Positions 55,294 through 63,869 of a stretch of 64,000 bases of DNA are shown piece after piece (the first letter of the stretch is position 1; the number at the start of each line of letters is the position of its first letter). The stretch is from CAVQJU01 sp963729215 (GTDB lineage: Bacteria; Acidobacteriota; Vicinamibacteria; Vicinamibacterales; CAVVIG01). Made by a program: the position numbers and the translations under genes. Location: the NCBI GenBank assembly GCA_963729215.1, contig CAVSND010000023.1, positions 434,001-498,000 of the forward strand. Direction: 5' to 3'. The notes under the pieces were generated by a model that saw only the letters and a program-made list of their open reading frames with translations, ran no database searches and had not been told where the DNA came from.

Positions 55294-56628
55294 TCAGCCC
55301 TCGGTGCTCTCTTGTACCGCAGGGACGGCGGGCGGGGAGAGCTTCACGCGTGCGACGCGAATTCCATCCAGCGCTTCGACCCGAAGCGTTCTTCCGTCCA
55401 CAGCCACGACGTCGCCGATGTGCGGCCGGCGACCCAGCTGCCCGAGCACGAATCCCCCCACGGTCGTAAACGTGTCCTGATCGATGTGCAGGCCGAACTG
55501 GAGGTTCACCTCCGCCGAGAGCACGAGCCCGTCGATCTCGGCTTCGCCGCCCGGCAGCACGCTGATGCGCGAGAGGCCGCCGGTCGCGAGCTCCCCGACG
55601 ATGGGTTCCATCAGCGACTCGAACGTGACCATGCCGGCCGTGCCGCCGTACTCGTCGATGACCATGGCCTCGCGGACGCCGCGCCGGCGCATCTCGGACA
55701 GCACCTCGTTGGCCGGCCGCGTCGTCGGAACCGTGAGCGCTTCGCGTGCCAGGGCAGCCGCGTCGATATGTTCACCGCCGCCGGCTGGCTTCAGCAGGTC
55801 CACGACGTGAAGAATTCCGACGACGTCGTCGAGGTTCTCCCGATAGACCGGTACGCGGCTGTACCCGCCACGGGCGATCTCGCCGATGAGCGCCTCGCGC
55901 GGCATCGACGCCGCCACCGCCACGAGCTCCGTCCGCGGCACCATCACCTGTCCGGCCGTCAGATCGGCGAAGCCGAACACGCGATGGATCATCTGTTCCT
56001 CGCCTTCTTCGAGCACGCCGGCTTCCTGGCTGGCGGTCACGAGCATCTTCAGCTCTTCTTCGGAGTGCACCATGGCGTGGCCGCCGCGGCTCCGGAGCCC
56101 GATCGCCCTGACGACGGCCTGGCCCGCGCCGTTCAGCAGGCGGATGAACGGCGAGAAGACTCTCATGAACAGCTCGGTCGGCTTGACGACGAGAAGCGCC
56201 GTGGCCTCCGCCCGCTCGAGCGCGATGGTCTTGGGCGCGAGCTCGCCGAGCACGATATGCAGCGCGGTCACGATGGCAAAGGCGATCGCGACGGCGACGC
56301 TGTGGGCCGTTGTCGCAGCGAGAGTCGCGGGCAGAAAGCCAAGAAGCGGCTGGATGAGCGCGGCGACGGCCGGTTCGCCGACCCACCCGAGGGCCAGGCT
56401 GGCCATGGTGATGCCGAGCTGCGTCGCGGCGATGTAGCTGTCGGGGTTCGTGACAGCACGCCGGACCGCGCGCGCGCCGCGCTGATTCTCCGACACGAGT
56501 TGATCGACCCGTGTCTTGCGGACGGCGACGATCGAGAATTCGGCGGCAACGAAGAAGCCGTTGGCCAGCACCAGCGTCAGCACGCCGGCCAGCCGCCAGA
56601 ACACGTCTGCGAATTCGAATGTGGTCAT
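55294..56628 (-). CDS. CorC/HlyC-type membrane protein (DUF21 + CBS pair + CorC_HlyC)
   Basis: 444 residues. DUF21 with about four membrane segments (ANGFFVAAEFSIVAVRKTRV, LGWVGEPAVAALI, ELAPKTIALE), two CBS domains (VMVPRTELVAVAA, MVIDEYGGTAGMVT) and a C-terminal CorC domain (LGQLGRRPHIGDVVAVDG). Probably a Mg2+ or Na+/Mg2+ transport-related protein. Its ATG and first codons (ATGACCAC) are the end of an inverted word element. Confidence 0.9.
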   Translation of the reverse strand: MTTFEFADVFWRLAGVLTLVLANGFFVAAEFSIVAVRKTRVDQLVSENQRGARAVRRAVTNPDSYIAATQLGITMASLALGWVGEPAVAALIQPLLGFLPATLAATTAHSVAVAIAFAIVTALHIVLGELAPKTIALERAEATALLVVKPTELFMRVFSPFIRLLNGAGQAVVRAIGLRSRGGHAMVHSEEELKMLVTASQEAGVLEEGEEQMIHRVFGFADLTAGQVMVPRTELVAVAASMPREALIGEIARGGYSRVPVYRENLDDVVGILHVVDLLKPAGGGEHIDAAALAREALTVPTTRPANEVLSEMRRRGVREAMVIDEYGGTAGMVTFESLMEPIVGELATGGLSRISVLPGGEAEIDGLVLSAEVNLQFGLHIDQDTFTTVGGFVLGQLGRRPHIGDVVAVDGRTLRVEALDGIRVARVKLSPPAVPAVQESTEG

Positions 56629-56726
56629 TTGGTCATCTCGTCATCTGGTCATCGTTTGTTCATTTCTCACATGATCCCGATTGATCAGAAATGACCAGAC
56701 GACCAGATGACCAGATGACTAAATTT
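56621..56726. repeat. GTCATCTG/GATGACCA inverted word element, copy 4
   Basis: Left arm 56621-56657, right arm 56689-56726, loop about 31 bases. On the minus strand three ATGA-linked mini-frames run directly into the start codon of the CorC-type gene. Confidence 0.8.
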
Positions 56727-56736
56727 GCCGAGCGCC

Positions 56737-57456
56737 CTAGGCTTTCCGGTTGCTGAAGAAGTGCGCGTCCACGAACTGGTCGATGACCGCCTGGTTGGCC
56801 GGATCGACTTTTTCGAACTGGATCCCCATGCCGACGCGCCGGTCGCTCCAGGCAACCCGGCCCTCGGCGTCGATATCGCGCTTGGAACCGGGCATCCGGA
56901 AACGGACCTTGATCTTCAAACCGCTGTCGAGCGGGCTCGTGGTGCGGATCGCGATGCCGCCCCGGCTCAGGTTCAGCGTCAGGGCCGCGGCTATCGTGTT
57001 GCCGAACCGGTATTGAATCGGGATCCCAAGAACGACACGGGGACTGCCACGGCGATTGAAGTTGTCGGGGAACAGATGCGGCGCGAGCGACGGGAGGATG
57101 TGCTGCACGGCGCTGTACTCGTTGACGTACCCGGCGACGCCCAGCGCCGCGAGCTCCCGCACTTCTTCCGCGCTGCCGATGGTTCCGCTGAACACCAGGA
57201 TTGACAGCGTGCCGTTGTCGAGCTTGCGGATGGACCGCACGAGCTCCACGCCCGGTGCGTGGGGCAGGCGCAGGTCGAGGACGATCAGGTCGATGGATCC
57301 GAGATCCGCGCGGACACGCGCCAGCAGCTCCGCCGCGCTCTTGACGGTGATCGCCTTGTGCCCCGCGTGCTCGAGGGCCGCGCGAAAACGGTCCCGGACA
57401 AACGCCGTGTCGTCGGCGACGATGACTGTCTTGGCCGTGACCGATGTACTCGCCAT
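56737..57456 (-). CDS. receiver + PilZ domain protein
   Basis: 239 residues. The receiver has VIVADDTAFVRDRF and the phospho-acceptor D61 in IVLDLRLP; the C-terminal half is a PilZ domain with RRGSPRVVLGIPIQYR and LNLSRGGIAI, including the RxxxR and D/NxSxxG motifs for cyclic di-GMP. It may couple phosphorylation to c-di-GMP, without a DNA-binding domain. Confidence 0.88.
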   Translation of the reverse strand: MASTSVTAKTVIVADDTAFVRDRFRAALEHAGHKAITVKSAAELLARVRADLGSIDLIVLDLRLPHAPGVELVRSIRKLDNGTLSILVFSGTIGSAEEVRELAALGVAGYVNEYSAVQHILPSLAPHLFPDNFNRRGSPRVVLGIPIQYRFGNTIAAALTLNLSRGGIAIRTTSPLDSGLKIKVRFRMPGSKRDIDAEGRVAWSDRRVGMGIQFEKVDPANQAVIDQFVDAHFFSNRKA

Positions 57457-57505
57457 CCTCTCCCAACTATTGGAGCACGATTACGAGAGTGTTCCCGGCT
57501 CCAAA

Positions 57506-57535
57506 TTGCAGATATCCGCACGATATCGCTATAAT
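57506..57535 (+). promoter_or_regulatory. sigma-70-type promoter for the LysW-like gene and larE
   Basis: TTGCAG (57506-57511), 18 bases, then a consensus TATAAT (57530-57535). It lies in the divergent gap and points to the gene at 57640, leaving a leader of about 97 bases. It is the best promoter match seen in the window. Confidence 0.5.
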
Positions 57536-57639
57536 TTGAGGGCTAATCGTCATCGGCACCCGCCGGGCGGGATTCTGGCACGTCATCGACCAAATGCCAA
57601 GTTGAACGCGAGCCGATACCGACGTGAGGACGAAACGGA

Positions 57640-57897
57640 ATGGCCACTTGCCCTGAATGCGACGCGGAAATCGAAGTCGACGAGTTCGATGTCGACAAGG
57701 GCGATCAATTGAGTTGCCCCGACTGCGGGTCGAACCTCGAGGTCACCAGCCTCTCTCCCCTCGAGCTCGATCTCGCTGACGAAGAAGACGAAGACGACGA
57801 AGACGACGACGATCTCGAGGAAGACGAGCTCGATGCCGAGGACGAGGACGAGGACGAAGAGGACGCGGACAAGGACGACGAAGGCTGGGAGGAATGA
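57640..57897 (+). CDS. LysW-like zinc-ribbon protein with long acidic tail
   Basis: 85 residues. MATCPECDAEIEVDEFDVDK and LSCPDCGSNLEV give a zinc ribbon (C4, C7, C26, C29) followed by SLSPLELDLA, the LysW frame. LysW, the amino-group carrier of lysine/arginine synthesis, ends in EDWGE; here the tail is stretched to about 35 mostly Asp/Glu residues and ends DEGWEE, keeping the terminal glutamate. No LysX/Y/Z gene is adjacent. It overlaps larE (ATGA), so a different, linked role is possible. Confidence 0.75.
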   Translation: MATCPECDAEIEVDEFDVDKGDQLSCPDCGSNLEVTSLSPLELDLADEEDEDDEDDDDLEEDELDAEDEDEDEEDADKDDEGWEE

Positions 57898-58718
57898 GCG
57901 CGGCGCCGAAAGAGGCGGCTCTCCGGGACAACCTGGCGTCGCTTGGTTCGGTGATCGTCGCGTATAGCGGGGGCGTGGACAGCGCGTATCTGGCCGTGAT
58001 GGCCAGCCGGACGCTTGGCGATCGCGCGGTCGCCGTGACGGCCGACAGCCCCAGCTATCCCGAGCGGCATCGCCGGCTCGCCATCACCATCGCGCAGCAG
58101 TTCGGCCTCCGGCACGAAATCATTCGCACCGCTGAACTCGAACGGCCCGAGTACCGCGCGAACCCGTCCAATCGCTGCTATTACTGCAAACACGAGTTGT
58201 ACACGCACCTCTCGCGCATCGCCGCCGAGCGCGGCGCGACGGTGGTGGACGGCAACAACGCCGACGATCGCGGCGACTATCGTCCCGGCCGGCAGGCCGC
58301 CCGCGAATTCGGCGTCCGCAGTCCGCTCGACGAGGTCGATCTCCTCAAGGACGAGATTCGCGACCTGTCGCGGCAGGCCGGCCTGCAGACGTGGGACGAG
58401 CCCGCATCGGCCTGCCTGTCGTCGCGCATCCCGTACCACACGGAAGTCACCGACGAGAAGCTCAGGACCATCGAGCGCGCCGAACAGGCGCTCGCGGGCC
58501 TTGGATTCCGGGTCTACCGCGTCCGGCATCACGACGATCTCGCACGAGTGGAAATCGGCCGTGACGAGCTCGCGCGGGCCTTCGAACCCGACACGCGCGC
58601 GGCGATCGTCCGCGAGCTCAAGGGCGTCGGTTATCGGTACGTCACGCTCGATCTGCAGGGCTACCGGCTGGGCAGTCTGAACGAAGGGTTGCTCCTGCAG
58701 CCCGTTCCTCAAACGTAA
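57894..58718 (+). CDS. larE: ATP-dependent sulfur transferase LarE
   Basis: PP-loop enzyme that puts sulfur into the nickel-pincer cofactor precursor. VIVAYSGGVDSAYLAVMA, NRCYYCKHELY and EPASACLSSRIPY are diagnostic. Cysteines C95, C98 and C174 match the group of LarE enzymes that bind a [4Fe-4S] cluster rather than the single sacrificial-cysteine type. 274 residues. No larB or larC is in the window. The stop TAA comes from a word repeat. Confidence 0.9.
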   Translation: MSAAPKEAALRDNLASLGSVIVAYSGGVDSAYLAVMASRTLGDRAVAVTADSPSYPERHRRLAITIAQQFGLRHEIIRTAELERPEYRANPSNRCYYCKHELYTHLSRIAAERGATVVDGNNADDRGDYRPGRQAAREFGVRSPLDEVDLLKDEIRDLSRQAGLQTWDEPASACLSSRIPYHTEVTDEKLRTIERAEQALAGLGFRVYRVRHHDDLARVEIGRDELARAFEPDTRAAIVRELKGVGYRYVTLDLQGYRLGSLNEGLLLQPVPQT

Positions 58719-58775
58719 AACGGAAAACGGAAAACGAAGAGTTCCGGAGTGTTCTACGTTTTACGTTCTGCGTTT
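58711..58775. repeat. ACGTAAAACG/CGTTTTACGT inverted word element between convergent genes
   Basis: AAACGTAAAACGGAAAACGG on the left (58711-58740) faces TTCTACGTTTTACGTTCTGC on the right (58751-58775), with a 10-base GC-containing loop. Both neighbouring stop codons lie inside the arms. Related to 5291-5354. Confidence 0.7.
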
Positions 58776-59533
58776 GTACGGCGCCCTGCCAACGGCTTCC
58801 TCGCAAGACACAGCAGCGAACTGCCGAATGGGCTGTCGAACCACTGAAGCCAGAGGCTCTCCAGGTACAGCGCACCGCTCAAGACCGCGTTCACCGGCGC
58901 CAGGGGCACCGAGATTTCCCGCTGCGCGCCGGTTTCGTCTGCGAGGCCGCGCCGCCGATGCAGCGTCCGGATGAGGGCCAGCGGCGGAAACAGCACGGCG
59001 TTCGTGTAGGTGATGCGATCGATCGCGAACCCGGCATCCGTGACCAGGCGGCGCAGCGAGTCGCGCGTGTAGCGGCGGACCTCGTGACTGAGTACCGAGT
59101 GGTCGCCCTTCAGCATGTCCATCGCGGCCACGTTGATCAGCGCCCAACCGCCGGGACGTGCCAGACGAAACATCTCCGCCACTGCCGTCCTCTCGTCATC
59201 TCCGTCAAGCGAATAGAGGACGTCGAACGACGTCACGAGGTCGAACGCGCCGCTCGGAAAGGGCGCGGCCGTCACGGTGGCCTGAACCAGCCGCCGGCGG
59301 CCTGATTCGTGACCAATGTAAAGTCCGACCCCGGACCGGTCGAAACCGTAAGGCGTGCCGTATCGCTCGAACAACGCGAGGTTGGCGCCCGTGCCGCACC
59401 CGCAGTCGAGGATGCGGGCCCCGGAATGACCGTTCAACGCGCGCTTGACGAGGGGTTTGACGAACCAGCGGAAACCGCGAAACCAGAAATGACGATCTTC
59501 CGCGCGCGCCGTGGCACGCAACAGGTCATCCAC
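58754..59533 (-). CDS. class I SAM-dependent methyltransferase
   Basis: 259 residues: HFWFRGFRWFVKPLVKRAL, motif I ILDCGCGTGANLALF, DLVTSFDVLYSL and RYTRDSLRRLVTDAGF, typical of Methyltransf_11/23 proteins acting on lipids or glycans. Its last residues NAERKT and TAG are encoded by the word repeat at 58751-58775. Substrate unknown. Confidence 0.85.
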   Translation of the reverse strand: MDDLLRATARAEDRHFWFRGFRWFVKPLVKRALNGHSGARILDCGCGTGANLALFERYGTPYGFDRSGVGLYIGHESGRRRLVQATVTAAPFPSGAFDLVTSFDVLYSLDGDDERTAVAEMFRLARPGGWALINVAAMDMLKGDHSVLSHEVRRYTRDSLRRLVTDAGFAIDRITYTNAVLFPPLALIRTLHRRRGLADETGAQREISVPLAPVNAVLSGALYLESLWLQWFDSPFGSSLLCLARKPLAGRRTNAERKT

Positions 59534-59625
59534 GCGCGGTATTGTATCGTTTGTGCGACACTACGGGCGTCGACTGACCGCACGTGTTCCAAATCAGCAA
59601 GCTGACGACGACTGGAGAGTGACGG

Positions 59626-60210
59626 ATGAACCGCGTTCGAGCATTTCTGCCAATTCTTGCACTGGCCGTGACGATTGCCGTGACGGGCTGCGCGAAGAAG
59701 GTGCCGCCTCCCGCGCCGGCTCCGCCTCCGCCGCCGCCTGCCGCCGCACCCCCACCGCCGCCGCCACCACCGCCTCCACCGGCGCCAGCTGCCGCCGCCG
59801 TGCCCGCAGCGCCCGCTGCGCTGAGCGAGGAGGAGGCGTTCGCACGCAAGTCGCTCGAGCAGCTCAACGCGGAACATCCGATGGACGACGTGTACTTCGA
59901 TCTCGACAAGTCCGACATTCGGACCGACGCCCGTGCCTCACTGCAGAAGGATTCGGACTGGCTGAAGAAGTGGGCGAAGGTGCAAATCACGATCGAAGGA
60001 CACTGCGACTCCCGGGGCAGCGCGGAGTACAACCTCGCGCTCGGCGCGCGCCGCGCGACGGCCGTGAAGGACTATCTCGTCAGCCTCGGGCTGCCCGCCG
60101 CCCGGGTGACGATTGTCAGCAAGGGCAAGGAACAGCCGTTCTGCACCCAGGAGGACGAGTCCTGCTGGCAGCAGAACCGGCGTGGGCATTTCGTGATCAC
60201 GGGGAAGTAA
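59626..60210 (+). CDS. pal: peptidoglycan-associated lipoprotein (Pal/OmpA family)
   Basis: 194 residues. Lipobox IAVTGC with lipidated C22, a Pro/Ala-rich flexible segment of about 45 residues, then the OmpA-like domain (VYFDLDKSDIRTDARASL, ITIEGHCDSRGSAEYNLALGARRA, QNRRGHFVI). It anchors the outer membrane to peptidoglycan; no tol genes are in the window. The region before the ATG has GACTGGAGAG. Confidence 0.93.
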   Translation: MNRVRAFLPILALAVTIAVTGCAKKVPPPAPAPPPPPPAAAPPPPPPPPPPPAPAAAAVPAAPAALSEEEAFARKSLEQLNAEHPMDDVYFDLDKSDIRTDARASLQKDSDWLKKWAKVQITIEGHCDSRGSAEYNLALGARRATAVKDYLVSLGLPAARVTIVSKGKEQPFCTQEDESCWQQNRRGHFVITGK

Positions 60211-60223
60211 AACAAGAACGCTT

Positions 60224-60275
60224 GGGCAGGAAGGGCAGGATGGCCGGGAATCCTGCCTATCCCGCCCTTCCCGCC
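60224..60275. repeat. GGCAGG inverted word element between pal and the glutaredoxin gene
   Basis: GGGCAGGAAGGGCAGGAT (from 60224) faces ATCCTGCCTATCCCGCCC (from 60250), an imperfect stem of about 23 bp. The glutaredoxin stop and its last codons (GRAG) are inside the right arm. It lies between convergent genes and could end transcription both ways. Confidence 0.7.
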
Positions 60276-60502
60276 AAGATGTTTCGCAGCTCCCCCTCAC
60301 CGATCCGGTACTTGGCCGCCTTCTTCCCGTCCACCACCAGCACCGGGATCTCCAGACCGTAACGCGCTTCGAGTGCCGGATCCGTCGAGATGTCCACTTC
60401 TTCGAGGCTGAGTGGAATCGACCGGGCGACGGTCTCGACGACCGCCTTCATTTCTTCGCACAGATGGCAGCCGGGTCGTGAATAGATCGTGAGCGCGTTC
60501 AC
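60257..60502 (-). CDS. small glutaredoxin-like protein
   Basis: 81 residues: NALTIYSRPGCHLCEEM with the redox pair C12/C15 and IPVLVVDGKKAAKYRIG with the cis-proline, as in DUF836/glutaredoxin-like proteins. GTG start overlaps the pyrF stop (GTGA). Last gene of the pyr operon. Confidence 0.85.
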   Translation of the reverse strand: MNALTIYSRPGCHLCEEMKAVVETVARSIPLSLEEVDISTDPALEARYGLEIPVLVVDGKKAAKYRIGEGELRNILAGRAG

Positions 60503-61215
60503 GTCGCGTTCGTGGCCCGGCACGCGGCCGCGATCTCTTCGGCGGCGCGACGCGGCCTGGCGGCGCCGATGATCGGGCGCCCGACGACGAGATAGCTCGC
60601 GCCGGCGGCAAGGGCCTCGGCGGCCGTCGACGTCCGGGTTTGATCGCCCTTGCTGTCGGCTGCCCCGCGAATGCCGGGCGTCACGATGGTGAACCGCGGC
60701 CCGCAGCAGGCGCGAATCAGCGACGTTTCCTGCGGAGACGCGACGACGCCGTCGAGGCCGGCTGACTGGGTCAGCCGGGCCAGTCGCTCGACTTGAGCCG
60801 TCATCGGACCTGACATCCCGATTTCGCCCAGCGTGGATTCCGACATGCTCGTCAGCATGGTCACGGCGATCACAAGCGGCGCCGGCCGGGACAGGCGTGA
60901 GGCTTCGGTGTCGGCCGCCTCGCGCGCCGCCCGCAGCATCGTGAGGCCGCCCGATGCATGCACGTTGACCATCCACACGCCAAGACGGGTGGCGGCGGCC
61001 ACCGCGCCGGCCACCGTGTTCGGGATGTCGTGAAACTTCAGATCGAGGAAGACCCGATCGCCGCGGGACGCGAGCGCCTCGACGAATGCCGGCCCGTGGC
61101 TCGTGAACAGCCGGCTGCCGATTTTGAACCCGCCGACGGCGCCGCGCAGTTCGTCCGCCAGGGCACGCGCCTGATCGATCGTGTCCACGTCGAGCGCCAC
61201 CAGAAGTTCATCCAT
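60499..61215 (-). CDS. pyrF: orotidine 5'-phosphate decarboxylase PyrF
   Basis: Last step of UMP synthesis. LLVALDVDTIDQA, the catalytic DLKFHDIPNTV, GLDGVVASPQE, IVTPGIR and YLVVGRPI are in order. 238 residues. ATG 61215 lies inside the 3' end of pyrD (8-base overlap). Confidence 0.95.
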   Translation of the reverse strand: MDELLVALDVDTIDQARALADELRGAVGGFKIGSRLFTSHGPAFVEALASRGDRVFLDLKFHDIPNTVAGAVAAATRLGVWMVNVHASGGLTMLRAAREAADTEASRLSRPAPLVIAVTMLTSMSESTLGEIGMSGPMTAQVERLARLTQSAGLDGVVASPQETSLIRACCGPRFTIVTPGIRGAADSKGDQTRTSTAAEALAAGASYLVVGRPIIGAARPRRAAEEIAAACRATNAT

Positions 61216-62137
61216 GCGAGACCTCGCTCGTTGTCTGAACGGTGCCCACCAGGTCCGAGATGCGGGCGATCTGGTGGCGTTCCATGTACCCGCGGATGCC
61301 GTCGAGCAGCTTGGGCCAGATGAGCGGGTCGACGAAGTTGGCCGTGCCGACCTGGACGGCCGTGGCGCCCGCAATGATGAACTCGAGCGCGTCGCGGGCG
61401 TCGCTGATACCGCCCATCCCGATGATGGGAATCTTCACGAGCTGACGGCACTCGTAGACCATGCGCACCGCGATGGGGCGAATCGCCGGGCCGCTCAGCC
61501 CGCCGACCACATTGGAGATTTTGGGGCGCCTGGTCTCCACGTCCAGCACCATGGCCAGAAAGGTATTGACCAGCGACACGGCGTCGGCGCCGGCGTCCTC
61601 GGCGGCCCTCGCGAACGACGAGACGTCGGTGACGTTCGGCGTCAGCTTGGGGATCACGGGCAGGCGCGTCACCTTCCGTACGGCGCTCACCACGTCGAAC
61701 GTGCCGGCGAGGCTGCACCCGAACTGGATGCCGCCTTCCTTGATATTCGGACACGAGATGTTGAGCTCGATGGCCGCCACGCCCTCGGCGTCCGACAGGA
61801 TCCGTGAAACCTCGGCGTATTCGTCAATCGTCGTGCCGCAGACGTTCACGATGACCGTGGCCCGGCGGGCGCGCAGTTCGGGCAGCTTCTCGTCGACGAA
61901 CCGGTGGACGCCGATGCCCTGCAGGCCGATCGCATTCAGCATCCCGGCCGGCGTTTCGACGATTCGCGGCGGCGGATGTCCTTCGCGCTCGGCCAGGAAC
62001 AGTCCCTTGACGGCGACGCCGCCGAGCGACGACAGATCCACGAGGTCGGCGTACTCGACGCCGTAGCCGAAGCAGCCGCTGGCCGCAATGAGCGGGTTCT
62101 TGAGGGTCAGCGATCCAATCTGGACGGAAAGATCCAC
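61208..62137 (-). CDS. pyrD: dihydroorotate dehydrogenase, class 1B catalytic subunit PyrD
   Basis: 309 residues. KNPLIAASGCFGYGVEYADL, NISCPNIKEGG with the catalytic cysteine, KLTPNVTD and GMGGISDARDALEFIIAGATAV mark the FMN TIM barrel. The adjacent pyrK shows it is the NAD-dependent 1B type. GTG 62137 starts one base after the pyrK stop; the open frame extends further but has no homology. Confidence 0.95.
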   Translation of the reverse strand: MDLSVQIGSLTLKNPLIAASGCFGYGVEYADLVDLSSLGGVAVKGLFLAEREGHPPPRIVETPAGMLNAIGLQGIGVHRFVDEKLPELRARRATVIVNVCGTTIDEYAEVSRILSDAEGVAAIELNISCPNIKEGGIQFGCSLAGTFDVVSAVRKVTRLPVIPKLTPNVTDVSSFARAAEDAGADAVSLVNTFLAMVLDVETRRPKISNVVGGLSGPAIRPIAVRMVYECRQLVKIPIIGMGGISDARDALEFIIAGATAVQVGTANFVDPLIWPKLLDGIRGYMERHQIARISDLVGTVQTTSEVSHG

Positions 62138-62138
62138 G

Positions 62139-62951
62139 TCAGCCCCAGCGAATCTGATCGGCGGCCAGCACCGGCCCGGCCAGGCACGATCGCACGTGAT
62201 GGAATCGCCCGTCGTCGCCCAGCATCGGCACGACACAGCTGTAGCAGCCGCCGAGCCCGCATCCCATGATGCGTTCGACCGACACCTCGCACGGCTGGCC
62301 GAACCTGGCGGCTGTCGCCGCGGTGGCCGCGAGCATGCCTTCGGGACCGCAGGCGTAGATCATCACCGGAGCATCGGGCCTGCGTTCCGCCAGCCGGCGT
62401 TCGAGCGGTGCGATCACGCGCCCGCGCTCGCCTACGCTGCCGTCTTCGGTGGTCAGCACGAGGTCGACGTTCAGGGATCGGAAGAAATCGAGATGGAACA
62501 ACTCGTCGCCTCGGCGTGCGCCATAGAACAGCGTGCTCCTGACGTGTCGCGCATGCAGCGACTCCGCCAGCGCGGCAAACGGCGCCAGCCCGACGCCGCC
62601 AGCGACCATCCATGCCTCGTGGGGCGGTTGCACCAGCGTGAAGGGGCGGCCCAGCGGTCCGAGGCACGCAGCCACCTGCCCGGGACGCGCGCCGTAGATG
62701 AGCGATGTCGAGATGCCGATCCGCTTGTTCAGGAGCGTGATGCCGGTCGGCACGCCGTCGGCCGTCCGCAGCACTTCAAACACGGAAAACGGACGGCGCA
62801 GCAACGGGTCGCTACCGGACGCGAGCTTGACCATCACGAACTGTCCAGGAGCGGCGGCGGCCGCGATTGCCGGGGCCGCCAGGGCGAGCACGTTGTAGTC
62901 AGCGGACAGCGGACGGTTGCCCGTCACTTCCGCTGCCACGTCGATCGGCAT
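62139..62951 (-). CDS. pyrK: dihydroorotate dehydrogenase electron transfer subunit PyrK
   Basis: 270 residues. FAD site PLLRRPFSVFEV, NAD region VAGGVGLAPFAALAE and IYACGPEGML, and the [2Fe-2S] cysteines in CGLGGCYSCVVP plus SCLAGPV. It passes electrons from PyrD to NAD. First gene of the operon. Confidence 0.95.
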   Translation of the reverse strand: MPIDVAAEVTGNRPLSADYNVLALAAPAIAAAAAPGQFVMVKLASGSDPLLRRPFSVFEVLRTADGVPTGITLLNKRIGISTSLIYGARPGQVAACLGPLGRPFTLVQPPHEAWMVAGGVGLAPFAALAESLHARHVRSTLFYGARRGDELFHLDFFRSLNVDLVLTTEDGSVGERGRVIAPLERRLAERRPDAPVMIYACGPEGMLAATAATAARFGQPCEVSVERIMGCGLGGCYSCVVPMLGDDGRFHHVRSCLAGPVLAADQIRWG

Positions 62952-63019
62952 CGTCGCAGTATACCGCGCGCACTGCCGGCGGCCGTTCAGGCGCGACTGG
63001 CGGGGCGGCCCGGAGGCAG

Positions 63020-63028
63020 TGCTAGAAT
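63020..63028 (+). promoter_or_regulatory. candidate extended -10 (TGCTAGAAT)
   Basis: TGCTAGAAT is an extended -10 in the divergent gap, 22 bases before the ATG at 63051. No recognisable -35, as is usual for extended -10 promoters. Confidence 0.4.
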
Positions 63029-63050
63029 CCCGCGTGGCAGGGAGCCGCCA

Positions 63051-63836
63051 ATGAAAAAAAGAACCGCCATTCCGCTCGGTGCCTTCCTCGCGCTCCTGAC
63101 GCTCGTCGCCGCGCCGGCGAGTGCGCAGTGGGACCCGTTCCCGGTCAAGAACATGCCGCGCACGGCGGACGGCAAAGTCGACATGAACGCGCCGGCCCGG
63201 CGGACCGCCGACGGCAAACCCGACTTGTCCGGTTTCTGGATGCCGTCAGACGTCGTGCGGCACCTGCTCAACCTGGCCGTAGACATGAAGCCCGAAGACA
63301 TTCCGCTGCAGCCCTGGGCGGCCGACGTCTACAAAGAGCGAATCGAAACGAACGGCAAGGATCATCCGGGTGTCCGGTGCTGGCCGTCCGGCATCCCGGA
63401 AAAGCTGAATATCCCGGACGGCCTGAAGCTCGTGCAGACGCCTGACTTGATCATCCTGCTGCACGAGTCGCGCACGATCTACCGGCAGATATTCCTCGAT
63501 GGCCGCAAGCATCCGAAGGACCCGCAGCCGACGTGGATGGGCTATTCGATCGGCCGATGGGACGGCGACACGCTCGTCGTCGACACCATCGGGCAGAACG
63601 GCAGAACGTGGCTGGACATGCGAGGCCTGCCCGGCACCGAGGCTCTGCACGTGATCGAGAGGTACTCGCGTCCGAAGATCGGCCACATGGATATCGATGT
63701 GACCATCGACGATCCGAAGGCGTACACGAAGCCGTGGACCGTGAAGCTCGCGTGGACGCTGCAGCCGGACACCGATCTCATCGAAAGCATCTGCGAAGAG
63801 AACAGCAAGGACGTGCCTCACATGGTTGGGAAGTAG
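63051..63836 (+). CDS. exported protein of unknown function
   Basis: 261 residues with a clear signal peptide (MKKRTAIPLGAFLALLTLV, cleavage near ASAQ). Blocks such as RTADGKPDLSGFWMP, YKERIETNGKDHPGVRCWPSG, LLHESRTIYRQIFLDGR and GRWDGDTLVVDTIG are shared with a large set of acidobacterial hypotheticals known to me only as such. GCAGGGAG precedes the ATG. Confidence 0.75.
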   Translation: MKKRTAIPLGAFLALLTLVAAPASAQWDPFPVKNMPRTADGKVDMNAPARRTADGKPDLSGFWMPSDVVRHLLNLAVDMKPEDIPLQPWAADVYKERIETNGKDHPGVRCWPSGIPEKLNIPDGLKLVQTPDLIILLHESRTIYRQIFLDGRKHPKDPQPTWMGYSIGRWDGDTLVVDTIGQNGRTWLDMRGLPGTEALHVIERYSRPKIGHMDIDVTIDDPKAYTKPWTVKLAWTLQPDTDLIESICEENSKDVPHMVGK

Positions 63837-63869
63837 AAGGCACAGACGAAGGACGAGGGCAGGGAGCCC

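Noticed and set aside
59701..59811. A proline/alanine-coding GC tract in pal considered as a further word repeat.
   Set aside because: Such Pro/Ala linkers are usual between the lipid anchor and OmpA domain of Pal proteins; codon repetition explains the pattern.
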